Assembly (NCBI GenBank): GCA_963853835.1
Contig: OY970821.1
Location: 51,476,646-51,540,645 of the forward strand
Reading direction: 5' to 3'
From: Calendula officinalis
Lineage: Eukaryota; Streptophyta; Magnoliopsida; Asterales; Asteraceae
Length of the DNA: 64,000 bases
The notes beneath the pieces are model-generated. The model had not been told where the DNA came from, made no database searches, and saw only the letters and a program-made list of their open reading frames with translations. Position numbers and translations under genes: made by a program. Positions 1 through 12,739 of the stretch are shown one piece after another; positions within the stretch are counted from its first letter, which is position 1; every line of letters begins with the position of its first letter.

Positions 1-1757
1 TTCCTTGAACCATTATAACCACTAGATGTCCATAACTGATACTGATGTCCCTTGAACCATTATAACTACTAGCCATGACCAATAGCATATAGATATACAT
101 TTTACAAGTAATAGGTGTCCATAACCCATAACCATGGTTCTTGAACCATTATAACCACTACCATAACAGATATAGATGGCCCTTAAACCATTATAACTAC
201 TAGCCATGACCAATAGCCTATAGATATCGATTTTACAAGTAATGGGTGTCCATAACCCATAACCATGGTCCTTGAACCATTATAACCACTAGATGTCCAT
301 AACTGATACTGACGGCCCTCTAACCAATATAACTACTAGCCCTGACCAATAGCCTATAGATATCCATTTTACAAGTAATAGGTGTCCATAACCCATAACC
401 ATGGTTCTTGAACCATTATAACCACTAAATGTCCGTAACTGCTACTGATGGCCCTTGAACCATTATAACTACTAGCCATGACCAATAGCCTATAGATATC
501 TATTTTACGAGTAATAGGAGTTTATAACCCATAACCATGGCCCTTGAACAATTATAACCACTAGATGTCTGTAACTGATACCGATGGCCTTTGAACGATT
601 ATAACTACTACCCATGACCTATATAGATATCTATTTTACAAGTAATAGGTGTCCATAACCCATAACCATGGTTCTTGAACGATTATAGCCACTAGATGTC
701 CATAACTGATACTGATGGCCCTTCAACCATTATAACTACTAGCCATGACCAATAGCCTATAGATATCCATTTTAAAAGTAATAGGTGTCCATAACCCATA
801 ACCATGGTTCTTGAACCATTATAACCACGAAATGTCCATAACTGATACTGATGGCCCTTGAACCATTATAACTACTAGCCATGACCAATAGCCTATAGAT
901 ATCTATTTTACGAGTAATAGGTGTGTATAACCCATAACCATGGCCCTTGAACTATTATAACCACTAGATGTCTGTAACTGATACCGATGGCCCTTGAACC
1001 ATTGTAACTACTACCCATGACCTATATAGATATCTATTTTACAAGTAATAGGTGTCCATAACCCATAACCATGGTTCCTGAATGATTATAGCCACTAGAT
1101 GTCCATAACTGATACTGATGGCCCTTCAACCATTTTAACTACTAGCCATGACCAATAGCTTCTAGATATCCTATTTACAAGTAATAGGTGTCCATAACCC
1201 ATAACCATGGTCCTTGAACCATTATAACCACTAGATGTCCATAACTGATACTGATGGCCCTTCAACCATTATAACTACTAGCTATGACCAATAGCCTATA
1301 GATATCCATTTTACAAGTAATAGGTGTCCATAACCCATAACCATGGTTCTTGAACCATTATAACCACTAGATGTCCATAACTAATACTGATGGCCCTTGA
1401 ACAATGCATTATAACTACTAGCCATGACTAATAGCCTATAGATATCTATTTTACAAGTAATAAGTGTGCATAACCCATAACCATGGTTCTTGAACCATTA
1501 TACCCACTAGATGTCCATAACTGATATTGATGGCCCTTAAACCATTATAACTACTAGCCATGACCAATAGCCTATAGATATCTATTTTAAAAGTAATAGG
1601 TGTCCATAACCCATAACCATGGTCCTTGAATCATTATAACCACTAGATGTCCATAACTGATACTGATGGCCCATGAACCATTATAACTACTAGCCATGAC
1701 CAATAGCCTATAGATATCCATTTTACAAGTAATAGGTGTCCATAACCCATAACCATG
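1..1757. repeat. SatA higher-order repeat, copy 1 (13 monomers)
   Basis: Thirteen landmark words (near 121, 251, 389, 524, 657, 791, 928, 1060, 1195, 1332, 1470, 1607 and 1741) precede the return of the same variant pattern at 1878. Diagnostic variants include the monomer with gtttataaccc near 520 and the extended aatgcatta near 1404. The start is set by the window edge, not by a known HOR boundary. Confidence 0.9.
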
Positions 1758-3514
1758 GTCCTTGAACCATTATAACCACTAGATGTCCATAACTGATACT
1801 GATGTCCCTTGAACCATTATAACTACTAGCCATGACCAATAGCATATAGATATACATTTTACAAGTAATAGGTGTCCATAACCCATAACCATGGTTCTTG
1901 AACCATTATAACCACTACCATAACTGATATAGATGGCCCTTAATCCATTATAACTACTAGCCATGACCAATAGCCTATAGATATCGATTTTACAAGTAAT
2001 GGGTGTCCATAACCCATAAGCATGGTCCTTGAACCATTATAACCACTAGATGTCCATAACTGATACTGACGGCCCTCTAACCAATATAACTACTAGCCCT
2101 GACCAATAGCCTATAGATATCCATTTTACAAGTAATAGGTGTCCATAACCCATAACCATGGTTCTTGAACCATTATAACCACTAAATGTCCGTAACTGAT
2201 ACTGATGGCCCTTGAACCATTATAACTACTAGCCATGACCAATAGCCTATAGATATCTATTTTACGAGTAATAGGAGTTTATAACCCATAACCATGGCCC
2301 TTGAACAATTATAACCACTAGATGTCTGTAACTGATACCGATGGCCTTTGAACGATTATAACTACTACCCATGACCTATATAGATATCTATTTTACAAGT
2401 AATAGGTGTCCATAACCCATAACCATGGTTCTTGAACGATTATAGCCACTAGATGTCCATAACTGATACTGATGGCCCTTCAACCATTATAACTACTAGC
2501 CATGACCAATAGCCTATAGATATCCATTTTAAAAGTAATAGGTGTCCATAACCCATAACCATGGTTCTTGAACCATTATAACCACGAAATGTCCATAACT
2601 GATACTGATGGCCCTTGAACCATTATAACTACTAGCCATGACCAATAGCCTATAGATATCTATTTTACGAGTAATAGGTGTGTATAACCCATAACCATGG
2701 CCCTTGAACTATTATAACCACTAGATGTCTGTAACTGATACCGATGGCCCTTGAACCATTGTAACTACTACCCATGACCTATATAGATATCTATTTTACA
2801 AGTAATAGGTGTCCATAACCCATAACCATGGTTCCTGAATGATTATAGCCACTAGATGTCCATAACTGATACTGATGGCCCTTCAACCATTATAACTACT
2901 AGCCATGACCAATAGCTTCTAGATATCCTATTTACAAGTAATAGGTGTCCATAACCCATAACCATGGTCCTTGAACCATTATAACCACTAGATGTCCATA
3001 ACTGATACTGATGGCCCTTCAACCATTATAACTACTAGCTATGACCAATAGCCTATAGATATCCATTTTACAAGTAATAGGTGTCCATAACCCATAACCA
3101 TGGTTCTTGAACCATTATAACCACTAGATGTCCATAACTAATACTGATGGCCCTTGAACAATGCATTATAACTACTAGCCATGACTAATAGCCTATAGAT
3201 ATCTATTTTACAAGTAATAAGTGTGCATAACCCATAACCATGGTTCTTGAACCATTATAACCACTAGATGTCCATAACTGATATTGATGGCCCTTAAACC
3301 ATTATAACTACTAGCCATGACCAATAGCCTATAGATATCTATTTTAAAAGTAATAGGTGTCCATAACCCATAACCATGGTCCTTGAATCATTATAACCAC
3401 TAGATGTCCATAACTGATACTGATGGCCCATGAACCATTATAACTACTAGCCATGACCAATAGCCTATAGATATCCATTTTACAAGTAATAGGTGTCCAT
3501 AACCCATAACCATG
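1758..3514. repeat. SatA higher-order repeat, copy 2 (13 monomers)
   Basis: Repeats copy 1 at an exact 1757-bp offset with only scattered single-base differences (for example cattttaact near 1130 in copy 1 against cattataact in copy 2). The near-identity indicates recent amplification or ongoing homogenisation. Confidence 0.9.
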
Positions 3515-6500
3515 GTCCTTGAACCATTATAACCACTAGATGTCCATAACTGATACTGATGTCCCTTGAACCATTATAACTACTAGCCATGACCAATAGC
3601 ATATAGATATACATTTTACAAGTAATAGGTGTCCATAACCCATAACCATGGTTCTTGAACCATTATAACCACTACCATAACTGATATAGATGGCCCATAA
3701 TCCATTATAACTACTAGCCATGACCAATAGCCTATAGATATCGATTTTACAAGTAATGGGTGTCCATAACCCATAACCATGGTCCTTGAACCTTTATAAC
3801 CACTAGATGTCCATAACTGATACTGACGGCCCTCTAACCATTATAACTACTAGCCCTGACCAATAGCCTATAGATATCCACTTTACAAGTAATAGGTGTC
3901 CATAACCCATAACCATGGTTCTTGAACCATTATAACCACTAAATGTCCGTAACTGATACTGATGGCCCTTGAACCATTATAACTACTAGCCATGACCAAT
4001 AGCCTATAGATATCTATTTTACGAGTAATAGGAGTTTATAACCCATAACCATGGCCCTTGAACAATTATAACCACTAGATGTCTGTAACTGATACCGATG
4101 GCCTTTGAACCATTATAACTACTACCCATGACCTATATAGATATCTATTTTACAAGTAATAGGTGTCCATAACCCATAACCATGGTTCTTGAACGATAAT
4201 AGCCACTAGATGTCCATAACTGATACTGATGGCCCTTCAACCATTATAACTACTAGCCATGACCAATAGCCTATAGATATCCATTTTAAAAGTAATAGGT
4301 GTCCATAACCCATAACCATGGTTCTTGAACCATTATAACCACTAAATGTCCATAACTGATACTGATGGCCCTTGAACCATTATAACTACTAGCCATGACC
4401 AATAGCCTATAGATATCTATTTTACGAGTAATAGGTGTGTATAACCCATAACCATGGCCCTTGAACTATTATAACCACTAGATGTCTGTAACTGATACCG
4501 ATGGCCCTTGAACCATTGTAACTACTACCCATGACCTATATAGATATCTATTTTACAAGTAATAGGTGTCCATAACCCATAACCATGGTTCCTGAATGAT
4601 TATAGCCACTAGATGTCCATAACTGATACTGATGGCCCTTCAACCATTATAACTACTAGCCATGACCAATAGCTTCTAGATATCCTATTTACAAGTAATA
4701 GGTGTCCATAACCCATAACCATGGTCCTTGAACCATTATAACCACTAGATGTCCATAACTGATACTGATGGCCCTTCAACCATTATAACTACTAGCTATG
4801 ACCAATAGCCTATAGATATCCATTTTACAAGTAATAGGTGTCCATAACCCATAACCATGGTTCTTGAACCATTATAACCACTAGATGTCCATAACTAATA
4901 CTGATGGCCCTTGAACAATGCATTATAACTACTAGCCATGACTAATAGCCTATAGATATCTATTTTACAAGTAATAAGTGTGCATTACCCATAACCATGG
5001 TTCTTGAACCATTATAACCACTAGATGTCCATAACTGATACTGATGGCCCTTCAACCATTATAACTACTAGCCATGACCAATAGCCTCTAGATATTCAAT
5101 TTACAAGTAATATGCGTCCATAACCCATAACCATGGTCGTTGAACCATTATAACCACTAGATGTCCATAACTGATATTGATGGCCCTTGAACCATTATAA
5201 CTACTAGCCATGACCAATAGCCTATAGATATCCATTTTACAAGTAATGGGTGTCCATAACCCATAACCATGGTCCTTGAACCATTATAACCACTAGATGT
5301 CCATAACTGATACTGATGGCCCTTGAACCATTATAACTACTAGCCATGACCAATAGCCTATAGATATCTATTTTACGAGTAATAGGAGTTTATAACCCAT
5401 AACCATGGCCCTTGAACAATTATAACCACTAGATGTCTGTAACTGATACCGATGGCCTTTGAACGATTATAACTACTACCCATGACCTATATAGATATCT
5501 ATTTTACAAGTAATAGGTGTCCATAACCCATAACCATGGTTCTTGAACGATTATAGCCACTAGATGTCCATAACTGATACTGATGGCCCTTCAACCATTA
5601 TAACTACTAGCCATGACCAATAGCCTATAGATATCCATTTTAAAAGTAATAGGTGTCCATAACCCATAACCATGGTTCTTGAACCATTATAACCACTAAA
5701 TGTCCATAACTGATACTGATGGCCCTTGAACCATTATAACTACTAGCCATGACCAATAGCCTATAGATATCTATTTTACGAGTAATAGGTGTGTATAACC
5801 CATAACCATGGCCCTTGAACTATTATAACCACTAGATGTCTGTAACTGATACCGATGGCCCTTGAACCATTGTAACTACTACCCATGACCTATATAGATA
5901 TCTATTTTACAAGTAATAGGTGTCCATAACCCATAACCATGGTTCCTGAATGATTATAGCCACTTGATGTCCATAACTGATACTGATGGCCCTTCAACCA
6001 TTATAACTACTAGCCATGACCAATAGCTTCTAGATATCCTATTTACAAGTAATAGGTGTCCATAACCCATAACCATGGTCCTTGAACCATTATAACCACT
6101 AGATGTCCATAACTGATACTGATGGCCCTTCAACCATTATAACTACTAGCTATGACCAATAGCCTATAGATATCCATTTTACAAGTAATAGGTGTCCATA
6201 ACCCATAACCATGGTTCTTGAACCATTATAACCACTAGATGTCCATAACTAATACTGATGGCCCTTGAACAATGCATTATAACTACTAGCCATGACTAAT
6301 AGCCTATAGATATCTATTTTACAAGTAATAAGTGTGCATAACCCATAACCATGGTTCTTGAACCATTATAACCACTAGATGTCCATAACTGATATTGATA
6401 GCCCTTAAACCATTATAACTACTAGCCATGACCAATAGCCTATAGATATCTATTTTAAAAGTAATAGGTGTCCATAACCCATAACCATGGTCCTTGAATC

Positions 6501-6625
6501 ATTATAACCACTAGATGTCCATAACTGATACTGATGGCCCATGAACCATTATAACTACTAGCCATGACCAATAGCCTATAGATATCCATTTTACAAGTAA
6601 TAGGTGTCCATAACCCATAACCATG
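3515..6625. repeat. SatA higher-order repeat, copy 3, extended by about 10 monomers
   Basis: Starts in the same phase as copies 1 and 2 but is 3111 bp long, that is 1757 plus 1354 bp. After the variant tgcattaccc (about 4982) and three monomers not present in copies 1-2 (including gcctctagatattc), the pattern falls back to the gagtttataaccc monomer near 5388 and repeats ten monomers already present 1354 bp earlier. This is an intra-HOR duplication. Confidence 0.85.
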
Positions 6626-8470
6626 GTCCTTGAACCATTATAACCACTAGATGTCCACAACTGATACTGATGTCCCTTGAACCATTATAACTACTAGCCA
6701 TGACCAATAGCATATAGATATACATTTTACAAGTAATAGGTGTCCATAACCCATAACCATGGTTCTTGAACCATTATAACCACTACCATAACTGATATAG
6801 ATGGCCCTTAATCCATTATAACTACTAGCCATGACCAATAGCCTATAGATATCGATTTTACAAGTAATGGGTGTCCATAACCCATAACCATGGTCCTTGA
6901 ACCATTATAACCACTAGATGTCCATAACTGATACTGACGGCCCTCTAACCATTATAACTACTAGCCCTGACCAATAGCCTATAGATATCCATTTTACAAG
7001 TAATAGGTGTCCATAACCCATAACCATGGTTCTTGAACCATTATAACCACTAAATGTCCGTAACTGATACTGATGGCCCTTGAACCATTATAACTACTAG
7101 CCATGACCAATAGCCTATAGATATCTATTTTACGAGTAATAGGAGTTTATAACCCATAACCATGGCCCTTGAACAATTATAACCACTAGATGTCTGTAAC
7201 TGATACCGATGGCCTTTGAACCATTATAACTACTACCCATGACCTATATAGATATCTATTTTACAAGTAATAGGTGTCCATAACCCATAACCATGGTTCT
7301 TGAATGATAATAGCCACTAGATGTCCATAACTGATACTGATGGCCCTTTAACCATTATAACTACTAGCCATGACCAATAGCCTATAGATATCCATTTTAA
7401 AAGTAATAGGTGTCCATAACCCATAACCATGGTTCTTGAACCATTATAACCACTAAATGTCCATAACTGATACTGATGGCCCTTGAACCATTATAACTAC
7501 TAGCCATGACCAATAGCCTATAGATATCTATTTTACGAGTAATAGGTGTGTATAACCCATAACCATGGCCCTTGAACTATTATAACCACTAGATGTCTGT
7601 AACTGATACCGATGGCCCTTGAACCATTGTAACTACTACCCATGACCTATATAGATATCTATTTTACAAGTAATAGGTGTCCATAACCCATAACCATGGT
7701 TCCTGAATGATTATAGCCACTAGATGTCCATAACTGATACTGATGGCCCTTCAACCATTATAACTACTAGCCATGACCTTCTAGATATCCTATTTACAAG
7801 TAATAGGTGTCCATAACCCATAACCATGGTCCTTGAACCATTATAACCACTAGATGTCCATAACTGATACTGATGGCCCTTCAACCATTATAACTACTAG
7901 CTATGACCAATAGCCTATAGATATCCATTTTACAAGTAATAGGTGTCCATAACCCATAACCATGGTTCTTGAACCATTATAACCACTAGATGTCCATAAC
8001 TAATACTGATGGCCCTTGAACAATGCATTATAACTACTAGCCATGACTAATAGCCTATAGATATCTATTTTACAAGTAATAAGTGTGCATTACCCATAAC
8101 CATGGTTCTTGAACCATTATAACCACTAGATGTCCATAACTGATACTGATGGCCCTTCAACCATTATAACTACTAGCCATGACCAATAGCCTCTAGATAT
8201 TCAATTTACAAGTAATATGCGTCCATAACCCATAACCATGGTCGTTGAACCATTATAACCACTAGATGTCCATAACTGATATTGATGGCCCTTGAACCAT
8301 TATAACTACTAGCCATGACCAATAGCCTATAGATATCCATTTTACAAGTAATGGGTGTCCATAACCCATAACCATGGTCCTTGAACCATTATAACCACTA
8401 GATGTCCATAACTGATACTGATGGCCCTTGAACCATTATAACTACTAGCCATGACCAATAGCCTATAGAT
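6626..8470. repeat. SatA higher-order repeat, copy 4 (partial)
   Basis: Follows copy 3 at a 3111-bp offset, including its private tgcattaccc variant (8079 or so) and the gcctctagatattc monomer, so copies 3 and 4 share a more recent ancestor. Near 8470 it departs from copy 3 (acaagttaaagg instead of acgagtaatagg), and the HOR order is lost. Confidence 0.85.
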
Positions 8471-9057
8471 ATCTATTTTACAAGTTAAAGGTGTCCATAA
8501 CCCATAACCATGGTTCTTGAACCATTATAACTACTAGATTTCCAGAACTGATATTGATGGCCCTTGAACCATTATAACTACTAGCCATGACCAATAGCCT
8601 ATAGATATCCATTTTACAAGTAATAGGTGTCCATAACCCATAACCATGGTCCTTGAACCATTATAACCACTAGATGTCCATAACAGATACTGATGGCCCT
8701 TGAACCATTACAAATACTAGCCATGACCAGTAGCATATAGATATCCATTTTACAAGTAATAGGTGTCCATAACCCATAACCATGGTTCTTGAACCATTAT
8801 AACCACTAGATGTCCATAACTGATACTGATGGCCCTTCAACCATTATAACTACTAGCCATGACCAATAGCCTATAGATATCCAATTTACAAGTAATAGGT
8901 GTCCATAACCCATAACCATGGTCCTTGAACCATTATAACCACTAGATGTCCATAACTGATACAGATGGCCCTTGAACCATTATAACTACAAGCCATGTCC
9001 AATAGCCTACAGATTTCCATTTTACAAGTAATAGGTGTCCATAACCCATAACCATGG
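8471..9057. repeat. SatA monomers outside the HOR
   Basis: About four monomers with individual substitutions (for example ctagatttccagaac near 8536 and acaaatactagcc near 8710), not matching the HOR order. They form the left flank of LINE-A, and the last word before the LINE is aacccataaccatgg at 9043-9057. Confidence 0.9.
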
Positions 9058-9272
9058 TAGAGTCAAATATGGCATGGTATGCGTGTGTTGACTTGTTGAC
9101 CTTTTCTCTCAAGGTTGGCGATTTCTGAATCGTGGTTTTCGACGGCGGGTTCTTCAATTTCTCTTCTGATTTCGTTTTTTTCTTGGTATTCATCGTTAAT
9201 CTTTCAATCATTACCACAATTGTTGGATTATATTGTGAAGATTACGGTTTTTCATTAGAGATTGTCAAAACA

Positions 9273-9387
9273 AAACCCTACATCCGATTACTATAAACCC
9301 TACGTTCGTTTTTCTCAAAATGAACCCTACGTTCGTTTTTCTCAAAATGAACCCTACGTTCGTTTTTCTTCTAAAACCCTACGTTTG
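9273..9387 (+). promoter_or_regulatory. LINE-A 5' UTR: 27-bp tandem repeats with telo-box words
   Basis: The word aaccctacgttcg starts at 9296, 9323 and 9350, exactly 27 bp apart, and a decayed fourth copy follows at 9375. Exact AAACCCTA words are at 9273-9280, 9295-9302 and 9374-9381. In plants, AAACCCTA (telo-box) is a known 5'-region element of translation-related genes. L1-type LINEs need an internal promoter in the 5' UTR, so this is a plausible promoter module, but that role is inference. Confidence 0.5.
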
Positions 9388-9569
9388 TTTATTGTTAGAT
9401 TTTATGTTCGTTTGTTTCATCTGATTCTGATTGTTAGTTTTCCTGATTCTATCAAAACCCTACTTGGTCCATAGTTGATTACCGATCTTGAAAGATTCGG
9501 TAATTATCTGGTTTGATTAGGTGCCGATCTTATAACTACACTTAAGGGTTTTTTATCTGCATTCGTTTT

Positions 9570-11141
9570 ATGGAGGATGATACGAATGACACAGGTCAAG
9601 GACCTAATTCTCTTGCTGCGAAATTGAAGAATATTGACGGTAAAATTATGGGGAAATCTGGAAATATTCTATTTCCACGCAGTGCTATTCGTGGACAGGT
9701 ATTGGTGCCTTCTTCAGGTGCAGTTCCAGCAATGGCACCTGGTGCTATTCTTTCTAATACCCAAGTTCAGCCACAATCAGACTTGGTTGCTGAAGAAACT
9801 CCTGGTTCAAGGAATAAAGAGACTTCGGGATCAGGTGATAAAGAAAATGTACCCCAAAAACCATCTTATGCCTCGGTTACTAAGAGTATGGGAGATGCCA
9901 CAAAGATTAATTTTCGAAAAATTCATGCTCCCGAGAATGATGGATACATTGATGTCACAATACCCATTGAATCTGTTAAAGAAGTTGCAAAAAGGTTTTC
10001 GAACACGCTGTATGGTTATTTCCTGGGTAAACGCCTAGCCTTCCCAATTGTGGAATACTATGTCAGGAATGTATGGAGTAAGTTCGGGCTGAACAGAGTT
10101 ATGGTGAATGCTAAAGGCTTCTTTTTCTTTAAATTTGACACACATAAAGGGTTGGAGAATGTGCTTGAAAACGGGCCATGGATGATTCGCAATAACCCAA
10201 TTATCCTTAAAGAATGGTCCCCTAATACCACTCTAACAAAAGAAGACCTTACTAAAATTCCTATTTGGGTAAAATTTCATGACGTTCCAATGGTTGCATT
10301 CACGGATGATGGGTTAAGTATGATTGCCTCAAAGATAGGTACACCGAAAATGTTAGATTCCTATACTAGTACGATGTGCGTGGAATCATGGGGCCGTAAT
10401 AGCTTTGCTAGGGCCTTAATTGAGATTGACTCGGATACTGATCTAAGGGATTCTCTTCTAATAGCAATCCCATCCATTGACGGACCGGGTGTTTCTAAAG
10501 AGAGGGTCCGTCTTGAATATGAATGGAAACCTCCAAGATGCTCTGTTTGCAAACTATTTGGCCACACCTTGGAGGGCTGCCCGAAAAATACAAAGACACA
10601 AGAGAAAGAAGTAAAAACGGTGGACGATGGTTTTCATTTAGTTGGGCAGAAAAATCGTAAGATGAAGACTCGTTCAAACTTTCAGTATCGGCCCAAGGGT
10701 AGTAACAATAATGATATCAGAACTAGTTCCGGGTCGGATTATACCAAGCCGGGAAAGCAAGCTGCATACAGTAATAGTGTAAATAATGAGGGTCACCATT
10801 ATGTTACACCTACTGTATGTAATAATATGAACAGTAACAGTGTAGAAAATACTACACCTATTGTTCACCTTGATGCCCGAATGAAAAACAAATTGGATGC
10901 TAATAGTAATAGTGCTGATGATACCCAGTGTCATACTTCACCTACTATTAGTAAGTTTGATCCTACTACGAGTGGCTACAGTAATAGTGTAGATGGTGTG
11001 AAAAACATGCACCATGCTAGACATAATGTTCCACGTAAGGAGGGATCTTCTAATCAGTCCATGTCTGTGAATATTCCGATCTCAAATGGGTATGATGTTC
11101 TTAGTAGCCCTGAGGAAAATGATGATGAAGTGGCTGATTAA
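9570..11141 (+). CDS. LINE-A ORF1 protein (DUF4283-like plus CCHC zinc knuckle), open, C-terminus shortened
   Basis: 523 residues. A Gag-like nucleic-acid-binding protein expected to coat LINE RNA and help target-primed reverse transcription. The N-terminal 100 residues are low-complexity; a conserved domain with AKRFSNTLYGYFLGKR and ENGPWMIRNNP matches the DUF4283-type ORF1 domain of plant LINEs (roughly residues 130-280). A CX2CX4HX4C knuckle follows: C324, C327, H332, C337. The C-terminal third is an Asn/Ser-rich tail with repeated NSV motifs. Compared with LINE-B ORF1 it stops early (after EVAD), at a TAA where LINE-B reads ATA, losing about 45 residues. The start codon aligns with that of LINE-B. 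The frame is intact, but the element around it is dead. Confidence 0.85.
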   Translation: MEDDTNDTGQGPNSLAAKLKNIDGKIMGKSGNILFPRSAIRGQVLVPSSGAVPAMAPGAILSNTQVQPQSDLVAEETPGSRNKETSGSGDKENVPQKPSYASVTKSMGDATKINFRKIHAPENDGYIDVTIPIESVKEVAKRFSNTLYGYFLGKRLAFPIVEYYVRNVWSKFGLNRVMVNAKGFFFFKFDTHKGLENVLENGPWMIRNNPIILKEWSPNTTLTKEDLTKIPIWVKFHDVPMVAFTDDGLSMIASKIGTPKMLDSYTSTMCVESWGRNSFARALIEIDSDTDLRDSLLIAIPSIDGPGVSKERVRLEYEWKPPRCSVCKLFGHTLEGCPKNTKTQEKEVKTVDDGFHLVGQKNRKMKTRSNFQYRPKGSNNNDIRTSSGSDYTKPGKQAAYSNSVNNEGHHYVTPTVCNNMNSNSVENTTPIVHLDARMKNKLDANSNSADDTQCHTSPTISKFDPTTSGYSNSVDGVKNMHHARHNVPRKEGSSNQSMSVNIPISNGYDVLSSPEENDDEVAD

Positions 11142-11223
11142 AACAATTAAACTTCCAAATTTATGGGCTCTTCAGTCGTGAATGCAAAGAAGGGGGCAAG
11201 CACTCCCTCTGATGAGGTTTTTA

Positions 11224-12739
11224 ATGTTTAGCCTAGCTTCATGGAACATAAGGGGTCTGAATCACTCCCCTAAACAAAAAGAGGTTCGTTAGGTGGTTGT
11301 AGAAAACCAGTTGAGCATATGTGCAATTCTAGAATCGCATGTAAATGTAGTAGAAGTCTATGATGTGTGCAAGAAAGTGTGTGCTAGTTGGAAGTGGTCG
11401 TCAAACGGTCATTTGTGTGATAAAGGCTCTCGTATCATCCTAGGTTGGGATGAGAATTTCGTGGATGTTATGATTCTTTCTCAGTCAAATCAAGTCATTC
11501 ATGTCCAAATTGTTACGAAAAATGATAGGAAATCTTTTTTCTGTTCTTTTATTTATGCGGCTACCTATTATACGGATCGTCGAGTGCTATGGCAGAATCT
11601 GAACGCTCATAGCACGCTTATGGCAGATAAACCATGGGTTGTTATGGCTGATTTTAATGTCTCACTTAACATTGAAGATCCCTCTTGTTGTGGATATCAG
11701 CCTAATATTGCCATGCGAGAATTTCGGGAGTGTGTCAACTTCGCAGGATTAATAGACATCAATAGTATCGGTCTTCATTTCACTTGGAATCAAAAACCCC
11801 AAGGCTCCAATGGTACTCTGAAGAAAATTGATCGTATCATGGGGAACTAGATATTCATTAATTTCTTCCCTAGTTCTTTGGCCATTTTCCACCCGTATCG
11901 TATTTCAGATCATACTCCGTGTATCTTGCACATCCCTGATGTTTCTAAATTTCAGTCCAAGCCCTTCAAATTCTTCAATTTTTTGGCTGAAAAGGAAGGT
12001 TTTAGGGACATCGTGTCTAAGGCTTGGAAGACCAGATTTAAGGGATGCGCGATGTATAGGGTCGTTAAAAGATTGAAAGAAGCAAAATCTCCTCTTCGCA
12101 AATTTCTAAGGGACCAAGGAAACCTGCACTCTAAAGTTAAATTTTTTCGAGTTGAGTTAGATGCAGTTCAAGCTGCCATTGATAAAAGTCCCCACTACCC
12201 ATTGTTGCGGGAGGAGGAAGCAAGTTACTTAATTGCTTACAAAGCTGCAGTGTTAGATGAAGAGCGTTTTCTAAAACAAAAATCCAAAATAGAGTGGCTA
12301 AGGGTGGGTGATTCGAACTCCACCTATTTCCACAATGCAGTTAAGAGTAAATGCCATAGAAACAGAATTGATGCTATCACGGACGGGTCAAATATTCTGT
12401 ATGAAGGAAAGGATGTGGCAGCTGCGTTTGTTACTCATTATCAAAACTTCCTTGGTATAGCAGGAAATGTTTCTCCTTTGGACACTCATGATTTATTTTC
12501 CAACACTATTGACCCGCTAAAGGCAGAATATATGGTTCGGGAAGTAACTGTTGATGAAATAAAGAGTGTTGTTTTCTCTATTGGCAATGATAAAGCTCCC
12601 GGGCCTGATGGATTTACAGCTATGTTTTTTAAAAAGGCGTGGGATATTGTGGGAGACGATCTGTGTTGTGCAGTCCGTGAGTTCTTTGACAACGGTAAAC
12701 TCCTTAAAGAGGTTAACCATACTATTTTGGCATTGATCC
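11224..12739 (+). pseudogene. LINE-A ORF2 remnant: endonuclease and start of reverse transcriptase
   Basis: Homologous to LINE-B ORF2 residues 5 to about 510. The presumed start (ATG 11224, opening with FSLASWNIRGLN) is followed by TAG at 11290-11292 (LINE-B has CAG). The frame then reads on to a second TAG at 11848-11850 (again CAG in LINE-B) and on to the truncation point. APE-type motifs are visible: SWNIRGLN, ILESHV, the Asp/Asn box as ADFN instead of GDFN, IDRIMGN and SDHTPC. Only the first RT block (NDKAPGPDGF) remains; the catalytic Asp boxes are gone. The frame closes at a satellite-encoded TAA (12745-12747). Not functional. Confidence 0.92.

Larger units (their letters stand above)
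1..9057. repeat. SatA satellite array, left block (about 135-bp monomers)
   Basis: Tandem monomers of about 135 bp, each carrying the landmark aacccataaccatgg once. Within a monomer the word cttgaaccattataac occurs twice, about 47 bp apart, so each monomer is an imperfect dimer of a short half (about 47 bp) and a long half (about 88 bp). The array is AT-rich. Most of it (1-8470) is arranged in near-identical higher-order units. No coding function: the 63-residue minus-strand frames recur at 22, 1779, 3536 and 6647, simply tracking the HOR. The array runs off the left edge and stops at the LINE-A junction. Confidence 0.97.
9058..12739 (+). mobile_element. LINE-A: L1-type non-LTR retrotransposon, 3'-truncated and inactive
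   Basis: The body aligns with LINE-B from the shared gttgacttgttgac near the 5' end, through ORF1 and the endonuclease, to the start of the RT. SatA flanks it on both sides. The 5' junction lies directly after aacccataaccatgg. The element ends inside ORF2 at ttggcattgatcc and satellite continues with acaagtaatagg in mid-monomer, so the RT core, zf-RVT, 3' UTR and A-tail are missing. Because target-primed reverse transcription truncates 5' ends, loss of the 3' end must be a later deletion or unequal exchange. Two in-frame stops also break ORF2. It could not supply its own RT; ORF1 is still open. Confidence 0.93.

Noticed and set aside
1..9217. 63-codon minus-strand frames at 22, 1779, 3536, 6647 and the 91-codon frame at 8942
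   Set aside because: They are satellite monomers; the repetition follows the HOR. The 91-codon frame crosses the LINE-A junction.
9262..9474. Small open frame with YVRFSQNEP repeats before LINE-A ORF1
   Set aside because: A translation of the 27-bp leader repeat (27 is divisible by 3); not present in LINE-B.
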